Below are positions 45,653-54,430 of a DNA stretch of 64,000 nucleotides, in pieces (position 1 is the first letter of the stretch; every line of letters begins with the position of its first letter). A model generated the notes under the pieces. The model was not told where the DNA came from, ran no database searches, and saw nothing but the letters and a program-made list of their open reading frames with translations. The stretch is from Prolixibacteraceae bacterium. GTDB taxonomy: Bacteria; Bacteroidota; Bacteroidia; Bacteroidales; Prolixibacteraceae. The DNA lies in assembly GCA_003457135.1 (NCBI GenBank), contig DMSQ01000030.1:145221-209220 (forward strand), written 5' to 3'. Both the position numbers and the translations under genes were made by a program.

Positions 45653-46242
45653 TGAACATGAAACTCGTATTTGCAACAAATAACCCTCATAAACTGCAGG
45701 AAATACAACAATTACTTGGCAATTCTTTTGAATTGCTCAGCCTGAACGATATCCATTGTGATGAAGAAATTCCTGAGAATCAGGAAACCATCGAAGGAAA
45801 TGCCACCGAAAAATCGTTTTACATCTTCCATAAATACGGATTTAATTGTTTTGCCGATGATACCGGACTTGAAATAGATGCGCTAAATGGTGAACCCGGA
45901 GTTTATTCGGCCCGTTATGCCGGTGAGGAAAAAATTTCAGAAAATAACATTCAACTTGTTTTACAAAAACTGGCTAAAATAAATAACCGGAAAGCACGTT
46001 TTAAAACAGTTATTTCGTTGGTAATAGATGGTCGCGAAACCCAGTTTGAAGGAATAGTTACCGGACTGATCCTGGAAGAAAAAAGGGGAACAACCGGATT
46101 CGGTTACGACCCGATTTTTAAACCTGATGAATCGCAACTCAGTTTTGCTGAAATGACGATGGAAGAAAAAGGCAAAATCAGTCACCGCGGAAGGGCAGTT
46201 CAGAAATTAGTTGAGTATTTATCCCAATTCGCTATCGAATGA
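45652..46242 (+). CDS. rdgB: Non-canonical purine NTP pyrophosphatase, RdgB/HAM1 family
   Basis: Removes dITP, ITP and XTP from the nucleotide pool. The 196-residue protein has LVFATNNPHKLQEIQQLL near the start, FADDTGLEIDALNGEPGVYSARYAG, TTGFGYDPIF and SHRGRAVQKL, all diagnostic. Translation may begin at 45652 (overlapping the kinase stop) or two codons later at 45658. The stop overlaps the porZ start by 4 bp, so the three genes form one unit. Confidence 0.94.
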   Translation: MNMKLVFATNNPHKLQEIQQLLGNSFELLSLNDIHCDEEIPENQETIEGNATEKSFYIFHKYGFNCFADDTGLEIDALNGEPGVYSARYAGEEKISENNIQLVLQKLAKINNRKARFKTVISLVIDGRETQFEGIVTGLILEEKRGTTGFGYDPIFKPDESQLSFAEMTMEEKGKISHRGRAVQKLVEYLSQFAIE

Positions 46243-48575
46243 AAATTTTCAGAGACTTGTTATTCACCGCTCTGCTGGGTATTTTGATTTTCCGGAGTCA
46301 GGCACAGCCATCCGTAGGCGAATGGACCGATTACCAATCGTATGCTCATGCCAAAAACGTAGTTGATACAGGCGAAAAAGTTTATTGTGTTACCGAAGGC
46401 GGACTATTTTCATATAACAAAGCGGATAACAGCATTCAGAAAATGTCGGGCATTAACGGACTTTCTGATGTCGGAATACAGAGGCTCGCATTCAGCAAAG
46501 AGAATGGAATTCTACTTATTGCCTATCAAAATGCCAATATAGACTTGTTAATCGGAAACGAAATATTCAATCTATCGGATATTAAACGCAAGCAGATTTC
46601 GGCCGACAAAACCATTAACAATGTCATGTTCTCCGGAAATCTGGCTTACCTTTCATGTGGATTTGGAATTGTAGTGATAAACCTTGACAAAAAAGAAATT
46701 AAGGACACCTATTTTATTGGCAAAGATGGAGGGTACCTCAACGTTTTGGATATGGCTACCAATGGAGTTTTTCTTTTTGCCGCAACTGCCAACGGTATTT
46801 ACAAGGCAAGCGCTTCGGAACCAAATCTTCAGAACTACAACAATTGGTTGAAACAGATTTCGATTCCATATGCTGATAAAAAATTCAGCCAAATAGAAAA
46901 CTTCATGGGAAGAATTTTAGCCAACTATACTCCCGGCAAGTTTGCAGAAGATGAGTTATACGAGCTGAAAGGGGACATTTGGAGTCCGGCCATGCCGACT
47001 ATCCACTATGTCTCGGAGATGTTCGCCACTGGAGATTATCTGGTCATTTCAAGTCGTGAGGAGGTCTTTGTTTTCAACAACAGGCTCGAACAGGTCCATT
47101 ATATTTATAAGTATGTTTTTCCTGATTTTGAAGCCAAACCGATTCAGACGATGTGCGCCGTGCTGGATGCTCAAAATATCATCTGGGTAGCTGACCAGAA
47201 ATACGGACTGGTCAAAGTCGGGACAAAAGCCGAGCGGATTGTTCCGGATGGGCCTTCAGATAACACCATATTTTCACTCACCATGAATGATCAGGATTTG
47301 TGGATAACTTCCGGAGGCAGGGACAATGCCTGGGGTAATCTTTGGTCGGAACCAAAATTTCAGCTAAACAGGCAAGGGAAATGGTCTGTTTTTGACAGGA
47401 AAGTCTTTCCGGTAACTAACGATTTTAAGGATATGGTTTGTGTAGCTGTTGATCCAAAAAATGCGGATCATGTTTTTGCAGGTTCGTGGGGCGGCGGAGT
47501 GTTGGAATTTAGCGCCGGAAAATTCGTGAAACGATACGATAACCACAACAGTACCCTCCAAACTCAATTGCCAAACCTTCCTGATGCACCATATGTCCGG
47601 ATTGGAGGAATGGACTTCGATTCGAAAGGAAATTTATGGATAACCAACTCAGGAGTGGGAAAAGTGATTTCTACGTTTCATGCCGATGGCAACTGGAAGA
47701 ATTTCGAATTAAGCGGCATTGCCAATAAATATTCGATCGGGAAAGTGCTGGTTACCCAGAATGATGATAAGTGGATTGTGGTTCCCCGCGGACATGGACT
47801 TTATGTATTAAACAATACCAACACCGAACAAAAAGAACAGCGGGTAGTAGCACGTTTTGTTAATTCTGAAGGCGAATTTTTTAATGAGATGAACGATGTC
47901 TATGCGATAATTGAAGATCGTAATGGCGAAATATGGGTAGGAACTTCAGGAGGAGTCGCGGTTTTCAGTAATCCTAAAAGAATATGGACCGAAAGTGTGC
48001 TTTACGCCTCACGCCCCGGGTTAAATGTAAAAGATGGAAAATTTCACCCTCTTCTCGAAAAAGAAACTGTCACTTCCATCGCTGTTGACGGAGCCAACCG
48101 AAAATGGTTCGGAACCAAAACATCAGGAGTTTTCCTGATGTCGGAAGATGGCGAAACCGAAATAGAACATTTTACTACCGAAAACAGTCCGTTACCCAGT
48201 AACGAGATTAACGACATTGCCATCAATCAGAAGACCGGAGAAGTGTTTTTCGGCACAGCCTCCGGACTTATTTCGATTATGGGCGAAGCAACCGCTGCCA
48301 ACGATGAGTTCAGCGATGTGTATGTGTATCCCAACCCGGTTCGCGAAACTTATAACGGACCAATAGTGGTTAAAGGACTGGTTGACGATACGGATGTAAA
48401 AATAACCGACATCAGCGGAAGCCTGGTTTTTAAAACCACCTCACTGGGTGGCCAGGCCATCTGGGATGGGAGAAACCTGAATGGTAACCGGTGTAAAACT
48501 GGCGTTTACCTGATTTTTATGACCGATCCTGTAGGCGAAAAAACAAAAATTACCAAACTTTTGTTTATTCATTAA
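46239..48575 (+). CDS. porZ: PorZ-like T9SS protein with two beta-propellers and sorting domain
   Basis: A 778-residue surface component of the type IX secretion attachment complex, where PorZ brings anionic lipopolysaccharide to the sortase. It has a signal peptide (about 1-22, ending RSQAQ), two beta-propeller domains (about 25-690) with repeats such as GEIWVGTSGGVAVFSN and RKWFGTKTSGVFLM, and a C-terminal domain with VYVYPNPVRETYNGPIVVKG and LLFIH, as in T9SS cargo. The opening SVGEWTDYQSYAHAKNVVDTGEKVYCVTEGG is typical of PorZ. It follows rdgB with a 4-bp overlap. Confidence 0.88.
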   Translation: MKIFRDLLFTALLGILIFRSQAQPSVGEWTDYQSYAHAKNVVDTGEKVYCVTEGGLFSYNKADNSIQKMSGINGLSDVGIQRLAFSKENGILLIAYQNANIDLLIGNEIFNLSDIKRKQISADKTINNVMFSGNLAYLSCGFGIVVINLDKKEIKDTYFIGKDGGYLNVLDMATNGVFLFAATANGIYKASASEPNLQNYNNWLKQISIPYADKKFSQIENFMGRILANYTPGKFAEDELYELKGDIWSPAMPTIHYVSEMFATGDYLVISSREEVFVFNNRLEQVHYIYKYVFPDFEAKPIQTMCAVLDAQNIIWVADQKYGLVKVGTKAERIVPDGPSDNTIFSLTMNDQDLWITSGGRDNAWGNLWSEPKFQLNRQGKWSVFDRKVFPVTNDFKDMVCVAVDPKNADHVFAGSWGGGVLEFSAGKFVKRYDNHNSTLQTQLPNLPDAPYVRIGGMDFDSKGNLWITNSGVGKVISTFHADGNWKNFELSGIANKYSIGKVLVTQNDDKWIVVPRGHGLYVLNNTNTEQKEQRVVARFVNSEGEFFNEMNDVYAIIEDRNGEIWVGTSGGVAVFSNPKRIWTESVLYASRPGLNVKDGKFHPLLEKETVTSIAVDGANRKWFGTKTSGVFLMSEDGETEIEHFTTENSPLPSNEINDIAINQKTGEVFFGTASGLISIMGEATAANDEFSDVYVYPNPVRETYNGPIVVKGLVDDTDVKITDISGSLVFKTTSLGGQAIWDGRNLNGNRCKTGVYLIFMTDPVGEKTKITKLLFIH

Positions 48576-48587
48576 TACAATTAAGTT

Positions 48588-49313
48588 GTGCTCGAAAAGA
48601 CCCGCGGAATTTTTTTGCATGCTGTTAAATACTCCGAGACCAGCCTGATAACAACCATTTATACCGAAGCGTATGGAAGGCAATCGTTTATTATTAATGG
48701 GGTACACAGCAAGAATTCGCCGGTAAGGGCAGCGGCTTTTCAGCCACTCTATTTGCTCGATCTGGAAATTTATTACAAGGCTGGAAAAGATATTCAACGG
48801 TTGAAAAATGCTCGGATCATCAATCCTTATTCGACTATCCCTTTTGATATCCGTAAAAGCACGCAGGTACTTTTCCTGTCCGAAATCTTGTACAAGTGTT
48901 TGCGCGAAGAAGAACCGAACAGCGAATTATTCGGATTTATCTTTCATTCCCTGACTTTTCTCGACTTAACTGATTCAGGGGTTGGTAATTTTCATATCTG
49001 GTTTTTATTTAAACTGACAAAGTTTTTAGGCATTTTTCCAAGTCAGGACAATTCAAGGATCAGTAACTTTTTCGATTTGCAGAGCGCCCTTTTTGTGAGC
49101 CACGAACCTTCACACAACCATTTTGCCGACAAGCAGCTAACTGTTCTGTTTTCAAGACTTTTTGAAGTGGACTTCTCTTCGATTGAAAAACTTGATTATA
49201 CTCATCATGAACGAAGATTAGTACTTGAAAAACTGCTCGAATTCTATCAGATTCATTTCGACAACTTAGGTGAAATCAGATCGTTGAATGTGTTAAAGGA
49301 AGTTCTGAAATAA
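48588..49313 (+). CDS. recO: DNA repair protein RecO
   Basis: Works with RecF and RecR to load RecA on gapped DNA. The 241-residue protein has an N-terminal OB-fold (about 1-80; RGIFLHAVKYSETSLITTIYTEAYGRQSFIINGV) and a helical C-terminal part. The cysteines of the usual zinc finger are not seen, as is common in Bacteroidota. It starts with GTG; no in-frame ATG lies near, and homologues start at this place (LEKTRGIFL). It is 12 bp after porZ. Confidence 0.88.
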   Translation: MLEKTRGIFLHAVKYSETSLITTIYTEAYGRQSFIINGVHSKNSPVRAAAFQPLYLLDLEIYYKAGKDIQRLKNARIINPYSTIPFDIRKSTQVLFLSEILYKCLREEEPNSELFGFIFHSLTFLDLTDSGVGNFHIWFLFKLTKFLGIFPSQDNSRISNFFDLQSALFVSHEPSHNHFADKQLTVLFSRLFEVDFSSIEKLDYTHHERRLVLEKLLEFYQIHFDNLGEIRSLNVLKEVLK

Positions 49314-49385
49314 AGAAAAAAGTAAGAAAATGGATGAAATATGAATACACTCAAAATGAAAAGACAGGTGAATGGCATATTTTTT

Positions 49386-49393
49386 TAACTTTG
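49386..49393 (+). promoter_or_regulatory. Candidate -7 box (TAACTTTG) for the aminotransferase gene
   Basis: TAACTTTG matches TAnnTTTG exactly, 18 bp before the start codon at 49412. No clear -33 element was found. Confidence 0.4.
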
Positions 49394-49411
49394 TACATTA
49401 ATCGTTAACGC

Positions 49412-50563
49412 ATGGCTCTTTCGAAATTTCCAACTACAAAAGGAAGTATTTTTTCCGCAGTCAATAAACTGGTGACTGAAACCGGTGCAATTGATCTTTC
49501 TTTGGGGAAAACAGATTTTCCTTGTCCTGAAAAACTGGCCGATCTGGCTGCAACCTATATTCGATCGGGCTATAACAATTATGCTCCTCATGAAGGCATC
49601 AGCGAACTTCGGGATGTAATTTCAACCCGGGTGAAACGATTGTATAATCATACTTATAATCCTGAAACTGAAATAACCATTACCGCCGGACCAATTCAGG
49701 CGATAATGACTGCGATCAGTTCAGTCGTTAAGGATGAGGATGAGGTCATTTTGTTTGAACCGGCATACGAGTCTTATGCACCGGCTATTTCTATCAATGG
49801 TGGCCGTCCGGTTTATGTAGCATTAAAACAACCCGATTTTCATATTGACTGGGAAGAAGTACGAAAAATGATTACTTCGAAAACACGAATGATTATTATC
49901 AACTCCCCAAACAATCCGACCGGAGCTGTTTTAACCGATTCTGACCTGGTTCAGCTTCAGCATTTGATCCAGGGAACCAATATTGTTGTTCTTAGCGACG
50001 AAGTTTTCGAATCAATTGTTTTCGATAACAATACGCATCAGAGTGTTGCGAGGTACGAAAAGCTGGCCAGCCGCAGTTTCGTAGTTTCATCATTTGGCCC
50101 GGTTTTCAACATCATTGGCTGGGGATTGGCATATATTCTGGCGCCCGAAAAACTGATGAACGAATTCCGCCGGATACAACAGTTCCAGATTTTTAATGTA
50201 AATACACCTCTTCAATATGCCCTTTCAGAATACCTTCTGACCGAAGATTCAAAAAAAGATATTTCGGAAATGTATCAGGGGAAACGTAATTATTTTAATC
50301 GTCTGTTAAACGGCAGCCTTTTTAAAATTGTGCCATCGCAGGGAAGTTATTTCGAAATTCTGGATTACTCAAATATCTCCGATGAGTCGGATGCCGACTT
50401 TACCTTCCGGCTGGCCAACGAATTCGGGGTTGGTGTAATCCCTGTTTCGGCATTTTTGCACGAGAAAAACAAATTGAAAATGGTTCGGGTATGTTTTGCC
50501 AAAAACAATGAAACCCTGGAAAAAGCCGCTGAACGGTTGAGGCTTGTGCCCTCATTGAAATAA
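49412..50563 (+). CDS. Class I/II aminotransferase, methionine/kynurenine aminotransferase (YbdL)-like
   Basis: A 383-residue fold-type I PLP enzyme, most like the methionine aminotransferases used for methionine salvage. Segments: GYNNYAPHEGISELRDVIS, TITAGPIQAIMTAIS, FEPAYESYAP, IINSPNNPTGAVL and LSDEVFESIVF. At the place of the PLP lysine, usually SxGKxF, the sequence reads VVSSFGPVFNIIGW, with Pro where Lys is expected (about residue 231). This departure could mean loss of transaminase activity or a different chemistry. The last core gene before the integrated element. Confidence 0.8.
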   Translation: MALSKFPTTKGSIFSAVNKLVTETGAIDLSLGKTDFPCPEKLADLAATYIRSGYNNYAPHEGISELRDVISTRVKRLYNHTYNPETEITITAGPIQAIMTAISSVVKDEDEVILFEPAYESYAPAISINGGRPVYVALKQPDFHIDWEEVRKMITSKTRMIIINSPNNPTGAVLTDSDLVQLQHLIQGTNIVVLSDEVFESIVFDNNTHQSVARYEKLASRSFVVSSFGPVFNIIGWGLAYILAPEKLMNEFRRIQQFQIFNVNTPLQYALSEYLLTEDSKKDISEMYQGKRNYFNRLLNGSLFKIVPSQGSYFEILDYSNISDESDADFTFRLANEFGVGVIPVSAFLHEKNKLKMVRVCFAKNNETLEKAAERLRLVPSLK

Positions 50564-50637
50564 ATCGGATTTATACTCCTTTTTTGAAAGTTGAAGAATG
50601 TAAAACGTACGTGGAATACATTTCATCTTTTAAAGAA

Positions 50638-50657
50638 GTGGGCTGTACTGGATTCGA
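50638..50657. repeat. Left attachment-site repeat (attL-side copy of the tRNA-Val 3' end)
   Basis: GTGGGCTGTACTGGATTCGA is identical to 62801-62820, the 3' end of the tRNA-Val gene plus its two downstream bases. Flanking bases differ on both sides, so the repeat is exactly 20 bp. It marks the left boundary of the element; the recombinase start is 199 bp further in. Confidence 0.92.
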
Positions 50658-50793
50658 GATTTGCAATATTTTAACTTTCCAAAACACCAATAAATACAGC
50701 CTTTTTAATATTTGTATGCAATGATAATCAATTATTTACATTCTGTAAATATATTGCATGAAATTTCATAATATTTCAATGAATTGCGGTTGA

Positions 50794-50834
50794 GTTGTGC
50801 AAGTTTGTTATATTTGCACAACGGTTTGCACAAC
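50794..50834. repeat. Left cluster of recombinase arm-type motifs, overlapping the int promoter
   Basis: GTTGTGCAAG (50794-50803) is followed by two inverted copies, TTTGCACAAC at 50813-50822 and 50825-50834. The same decamer family occurs near the right end of the element. The middle copy overlaps the -7 box TATATTTG (50809-50816), so a protein bound here would control int. Confidence 0.75.
50809..50816 (+). promoter_or_regulatory. -7 box (TATATTTG) of the recombinase gene
   Basis: An exact TAnnTTTG match, 41 bp before the recombinase ATG. A TTG at 50784-50786 lies 22 bp upstream as a possible -33 element. The box overlaps the TTTGCACAAC repeats. Confidence 0.6.
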
Positions 50835-50856
50835 CGAAAGACTAATTCAAATTATT

Positions 50857-52176
50857 ATGGCTTCAGTTAAAGCGTTCATCAGAACATCAGCAAAAAAGGC
50901 AGCTACGGTAAATATCCGTTTCCGGTTGAGCGATGGCCGGAGCGTTCAGCTATTCCACAAATCAGAAATCGAAGTTGAGCCGGATTCGTTTGATGAAAAA
51001 AATCATGTGATTAAGGCGAAAATAATCTATCCAAAAGAGAAGCGGACAAAGTTTGATAATGACGTTGCAGACCGGAAAAAGTTAATCCGGAAACTATACG
51101 ACAGTAATACCGGAATAACATCAGAGCAACTTGATTTGAAAATCGACCAAGCCTTGAATCCTGAAAAATACATTCAGGTTGAGGAAAACAGGCCGAAAAC
51201 ATTCTTTGACGTTTACGATTTGTTTGTTGCCAGTTACCGGGGGACGGAGCGAATGAAACAGCATTACAGATCAGTAAAGCGAATTTTACAGCGTTACGAA
51301 TTGTTTACGCAAAAGTCTGTATCTTCATTCTCTTTCACCTTTGAAAACATTGATGCCGAATTATTGCGGGATGTTGAATCATTCATTCATATTGAACATT
51401 CGTTATTTGAAAAGCACCCGGATATTTATATTGCTGTTCCTGACAGCAGGCCACCGAAACAACGAGGCCGAAACAGGACAAATAAAATATTTCGATATTT
51501 ACGTACTGTAATACGTTGGTCAATAGAAGAAAAGCAGACCACTATCAATTCAATTCCTAAATTCAATATAGAACAAGACGTTTATGGCACACCTTTTTAT
51601 ATTTCCATTGACGAACGGAACACGCTGTTTCAAAAAGACCTATCAGACCGGCCACAATTAGCCATTCAGAGAGATATTTTTGTTTTTCATTGTCTGATAG
51701 GTTGCCGGGTTGGTGACTTGCTTAAAATGGAAAAAACAAGCATCATTAACAATGCGATTGAGTACATTCCACGCAAAACAAAAGAAGGGCGACCAGTTAC
51801 CGTTCGTGTTCCATTGAATGCCACGGCCAAAGAAATAATCAGCCGGTATGCAAAAAATGAAGGTGACAGCCTTTTGCCGTTCATTGCCGAACAGAACTAC
51901 AATTATGCGATTAAAGATATGTTTGCAGCAGCCGGATTAACCAGATTGGTAACGGTTGTTAATCCAACTACCGGGAACGAAGAAAAGCGGCCATTAAATG
52001 AAATTACCAGCAGCCATATTGCCCGGAGAACGTTTATCGGGAACTTGTACAAAAAGGTAAAAGACCCTAATTTAGTCGGTTCGTTATCTGGACACAAAGA
52101 AGGTAGCAGGGCATTTGCCCGATACCGGGAAATAGACGAAGAAATGAAACAAGACCTTGTAAAACTTTTAGAATAG
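50857..52176 (+). CDS. int: Tyrosine recombinase / integrase
   Basis: Catalyses integration and excision at the tRNA-Val site. The 439-residue protein has an N-terminal arm-binding domain (about 1-100), a SAM-like core-binding domain (about 110-230), and a catalytic domain with the Arg in CLIGCRVGDLL, HIARRTFIGNLY (H-x-x-R), the second His in LSGHKEGS and the nucleophile Tyr in AFARYREI. The frame is open to 50797, but the ATG at 50857 (MASVKAFIRT) lies downstream of the promoter and matches the family start. Its stop is 4 bp before the next gene. Confidence 0.95.
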   Translation: MASVKAFIRTSAKKAATVNIRFRLSDGRSVQLFHKSEIEVEPDSFDEKNHVIKAKIIYPKEKRTKFDNDVADRKKLIRKLYDSNTGITSEQLDLKIDQALNPEKYIQVEENRPKTFFDVYDLFVASYRGTERMKQHYRSVKRILQRYELFTQKSVSSFSFTFENIDAELLRDVESFIHIEHSLFEKHPDIYIAVPDSRPPKQRGRNRTNKIFRYLRTVIRWSIEEKQTTINSIPKFNIEQDVYGTPFYISIDERNTLFQKDLSDRPQLAIQRDIFVFHCLIGCRVGDLLKMEKTSIINNAIEYIPRKTKEGRPVTVRVPLNATAKEIISRYAKNEGDSLLPFIAEQNYNYAIKDMFAAAGLTRLVTVVNPTTGNEEKRPLNEITSSHIARRTFIGNLYKKVKDPNLVGSLSGHKEGSRAFARYREIDEEMKQDLVKLLE

Positions 52177-52180
52177 CAAA

Positions 52181-52990
52181 ATGGGAACAGACTCAATTTT
52201 ACCTATGTATTTTCAAGGGCTATATCCAACAAACGAATTTCATAAAATTGATTTGTGGTCAAGTGATTTTTATAAAGATGCTTTAGATTTTTACAGCAAA
52301 AAAACTGGAGAAGATGGAAGGCAAATGTTAATTAAGGGTATTGCTTATCTTATAGTAAAGATTCACCTAATTGAGGATTTGTATGATGTATTGAAGGTTT
52401 GGGATAGTGCATCAAGTACAATATTCTCACATGAAGTATTTAATAGGGAAAGCCCGAATCTTATAACAGAGTTTAGGATAGAAGTCAGCAATGTATTTGA
52501 AAGTAAAAAACAAAAAATTTTAGAGAGTAATAAAAATGAACTTATCCGACTTAAAGAAGAGGGGATAAAAAACAAAATCATTATTGACAGCTTAATTAAA
52601 GACAAAAAAACTGAACTTAATACTGCATCTTATGGCTTTAAAAGTCTTCTAACTGAAAAGCAAATTGATGCTTTTTACGAAAAGATGCAAGACTTATATT
52701 TTAATACAACGATTGAAAACTTTAAAGCCATTTTTAGTAACAGGTTATTGCCCAATGGCTTTGAAAAAATAAAATGGATAGATAAGAACAACAAGAAAAA
52801 ACCGAACCAAACATCTCTGCGAGAATTTTTAAAGGCAACAATGGTGTTTTCATCAAATGAACCGCCACAAGATTTAATAAATAACTGTTTTACTGATTCA
52901 AATGGACAGAAAATAATTTTAGCTAAATTCAAAAAAGATAGCTACACTATTCATTATCACAAAAAATTTACTTCTTGGATTACCAAATAA
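52181..52990 (+). CDS. Hypothetical protein coupled to the recombinase gene
   Basis: A 269-residue protein of no recognised family. It is lysine- and asparagine-rich and mainly helical, with a probable coiled coil at about 105-150 (KKQKILESNKNELIRLKEEG), and a C-terminal part with NQTSLREFLKATMVFSSNEPP and KKDSYTIHYHKKF. No signal or membrane segment. It begins 4 bp after int and is followed by a terminator, so int and this gene form one unit. The DNA is more AT-rich than in the flanking core genes. A host-interaction or accessory role would be a guess. Confidence 0.75.
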   Translation: MGTDSILPMYFQGLYPTNEFHKIDLWSSDFYKDALDFYSKKTGEDGRQMLIKGIAYLIVKIHLIEDLYDVLKVWDSASSTIFSHEVFNRESPNLITEFRIEVSNVFESKKQKILESNKNELIRLKEEGIKNKIIIDSLIKDKKTELNTASYGFKSLLTEKQIDAFYEKMQDLYFNTTIENFKAIFSNRLLPNGFEKIKWIDKNNKKKPNQTSLREFLKATMVFSSNEPPQDLINNCFTDSNGQKIILAKFKKDSYTIHYHKKFTSWITK

Positions 52991-53009
52991 AAAATTACCC
53001 GACTAGTAG

Positions 53010-53047
53010 AAGCCTTGCAATAATCTAACATTAGCAAGGCTTTTTTA
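53010..53047 (+). terminator. Rho-independent terminator after the int operon
   Basis: AGCCTTGC (53011-53018) pairs with GCAAGGCT (53034-53041), extended by an A-T pair, and is followed by TTTTT. It lies 20 bp after the stop of the gene downstream of int. Confidence 0.85.
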
Positions 53048-53199
53048 TATTTGCCCGACTTTACCCGATCGGCTTTGTGTCGGGTAAAAGACTGATATAC
53101 TGCATATTGATGATGTTTAATTGTGTAATGTTGCATATCGAATAACCAGATGAACTCTAGAGCACCTGGGGAAGGATAAAAGCAATAAAACACAAAGTT

Positions 53200-53517
53200 A
53201 TGAGTGCAGATATTCAGGAATTAATCAAAAACGGTGCAGATGTATCGGTAACAATAAAAACTACCGATCTTATAAATTTCGCTGATTATTTAATCAGTAG
53301 AAAGGTAAAGGCACTAGAAGAGGTTGTCATCAACGACAAGGCAGAATCTTACATGACGCCTCGACAAGTTTCAGAAAAGTATAATGTGAATTTGAGTACG
53401 TTATGGCGCTGGAACAAAAAAGGCTACCTTACAACAATTGAATTTGGCGGTTCTCGTCGATATAGAACTTCTGCCGTTAAGGCAATTCTTAACAGTGGAA
53501 AGGAAAAAGCCAAATGA
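53200..53517 (+). CDS. xis: Excisionase-family (MerR-like HTH) DNA-binding protein
   Basis: A 105-residue protein whose second half is a helix-turn-helix of the excisionase/MerR type: YMTPRQVSEKYNVNLSTLWRWNKKGYLTTIEFGGSRRYRTSAVKAIL. Such proteins act as recombination directionality factors for tyrosine recombinases. The N-terminal half (DIQELIKNGADVSVTIKTTDLI) is typical of Bacteroidota excisionases. It opens a run of overlapping genes, with 4 bp of overlap to the next gene. Confidence 0.88.
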   Translation: MSADIQELIKNGADVSVTIKTTDLINFADYLISRKVKALEEVVINDKAESYMTPRQVSEKYNVNLSTLWRWNKKGYLTTIEFGGSRRYRTSAVKAILNSGKEKAK

Positions 53518-53867
53518 CACTAAAAAAAGAAAGGCTAACTCCCCAGTCAGCCAATCAAGTAAATTTTGTTTCCACCAAAGATAATCAAAATTTTGATACC
53601 CAGCTAATCAGGGTTTACGATGCTTTCTATGAATCTCCAAAAACCATGAAAGAGGTTGATAAATCTATTGGAGTGATGAGGGAATCCATTTGTTGGTTTT
53701 GTAGAACTCTCCGCAAGGAAGAAAAGCTTTATCCAATTAGGAAAAGAATCTGCACAGTCACCAAACATCGTGCAACTGAATATACAACCAACACAGCTTT
53801 TGCTCCGGCTAGGCAAGTAATTCAGTTAACATTATTTGACTCACCAACTAATTCCCTTTCGCTATGA
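53514..53867 (+). CDS. Small hypothetical protein, probably winged-helix-like
   Basis: A 117-residue protein with RVYDAFYESPKTMKEVDKSIGVMRESICWF followed by RTLRKEEKLYPI, a layout that looks like the helices of a winged helix used to recognise DNA. This reading is by eye only. It overlaps the excisionase by 4 bp and the nuclease gene by 4 bp, so it belongs to the replication/recombination module. Similar short proteins occur in plasmid and phage replication regions of Bacteroidota. Confidence 0.75.
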   Translation: MTLKKERLTPQSANQVNFVSTKDNQNFDTQLIRVYDAFYESPKTMKEVDKSIGVMRESICWFCRTLRKEEKLYPIRKRICTVTKHRATEYTTNTAFAPARQVIQLTLFDSPTNSLSL

Positions 53868-54430
53868 ATCAGACAGCTAGATATAATACCCGTAATTCCA
53901 TGTATTTAAAACCGGAAAACAAAAAGCAGCGGTTCATCAAGAGCGATTCGATAAAGTTATTGGAGCTTATGGCTGATGAGGCTGCCCGAAAGCGTTATCC
54001 CAATGTTCCATATTTAGCACCACGTAAATTTCGAGATGATTCGGCTAATGGACTAACGAACTGTATCATCCAGTTTTTGCAGTTATCAGGACATCAGGCC
54101 GAACGGATAAATTCAACAGGCCGAAGGATAGACACCCGGGAAACCTTTGAAGATGTGACCGGACGAAACCGGACAATTGGCATTTCCTATTGGATAAAAG
54201 GAACTGGAACGAACGGAACGGCAGATATTAGTAGCGTTATCAGCGGGAATTCGGTTAAGGTGGAGGTTAAATTTGGACGTGACCGACAGAGCCAGGCGCA
54301 AAGAGTATATCAGAAAACCATAGAACAGGCAGGTGGTTTGTATGTTATTGCAACCTCTTTTGAACAGTTCCTGAACTGGTATTGTATAACTTTTAAGAAG
54401 GTGCAGAAATTGGCGATATCTGATTTTTGA
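53864..54430 (+). CDS. VRR-NUC-like PD-(D/E)XK nuclease
   Basis: A 188-residue protein with the likely catalytic order GTADISSVISG (Asp), VKVEVKFGRDRQSQAQ (Glu-x-Lys plus Gln), then QAGGLYVIATSFEQFLNWY, the pattern of VRR-NUC and related Holliday-junction-type nucleases. The N-terminal ~80 residues are basic and may bind DNA. The stop codon TGA shares its last base with the ATG of the polymerase gene, so the two are coupled and may act together in replication or repair of the element. No helicase is adjacent. Confidence 0.75.
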   Translation: MNQTARYNTRNSMYLKPENKKQRFIKSDSIKLLELMADEAARKRYPNVPYLAPRKFRDDSANGLTNCIIQFLQLSGHQAERINSTGRRIDTRETFEDVTGRNRTIGISYWIKGTGTNGTADISSVISGNSVKVEVKFGRDRQSQAQRVYQKTIEQAGGLYVIATSFEQFLNWYCITFKKVQKLAISDF

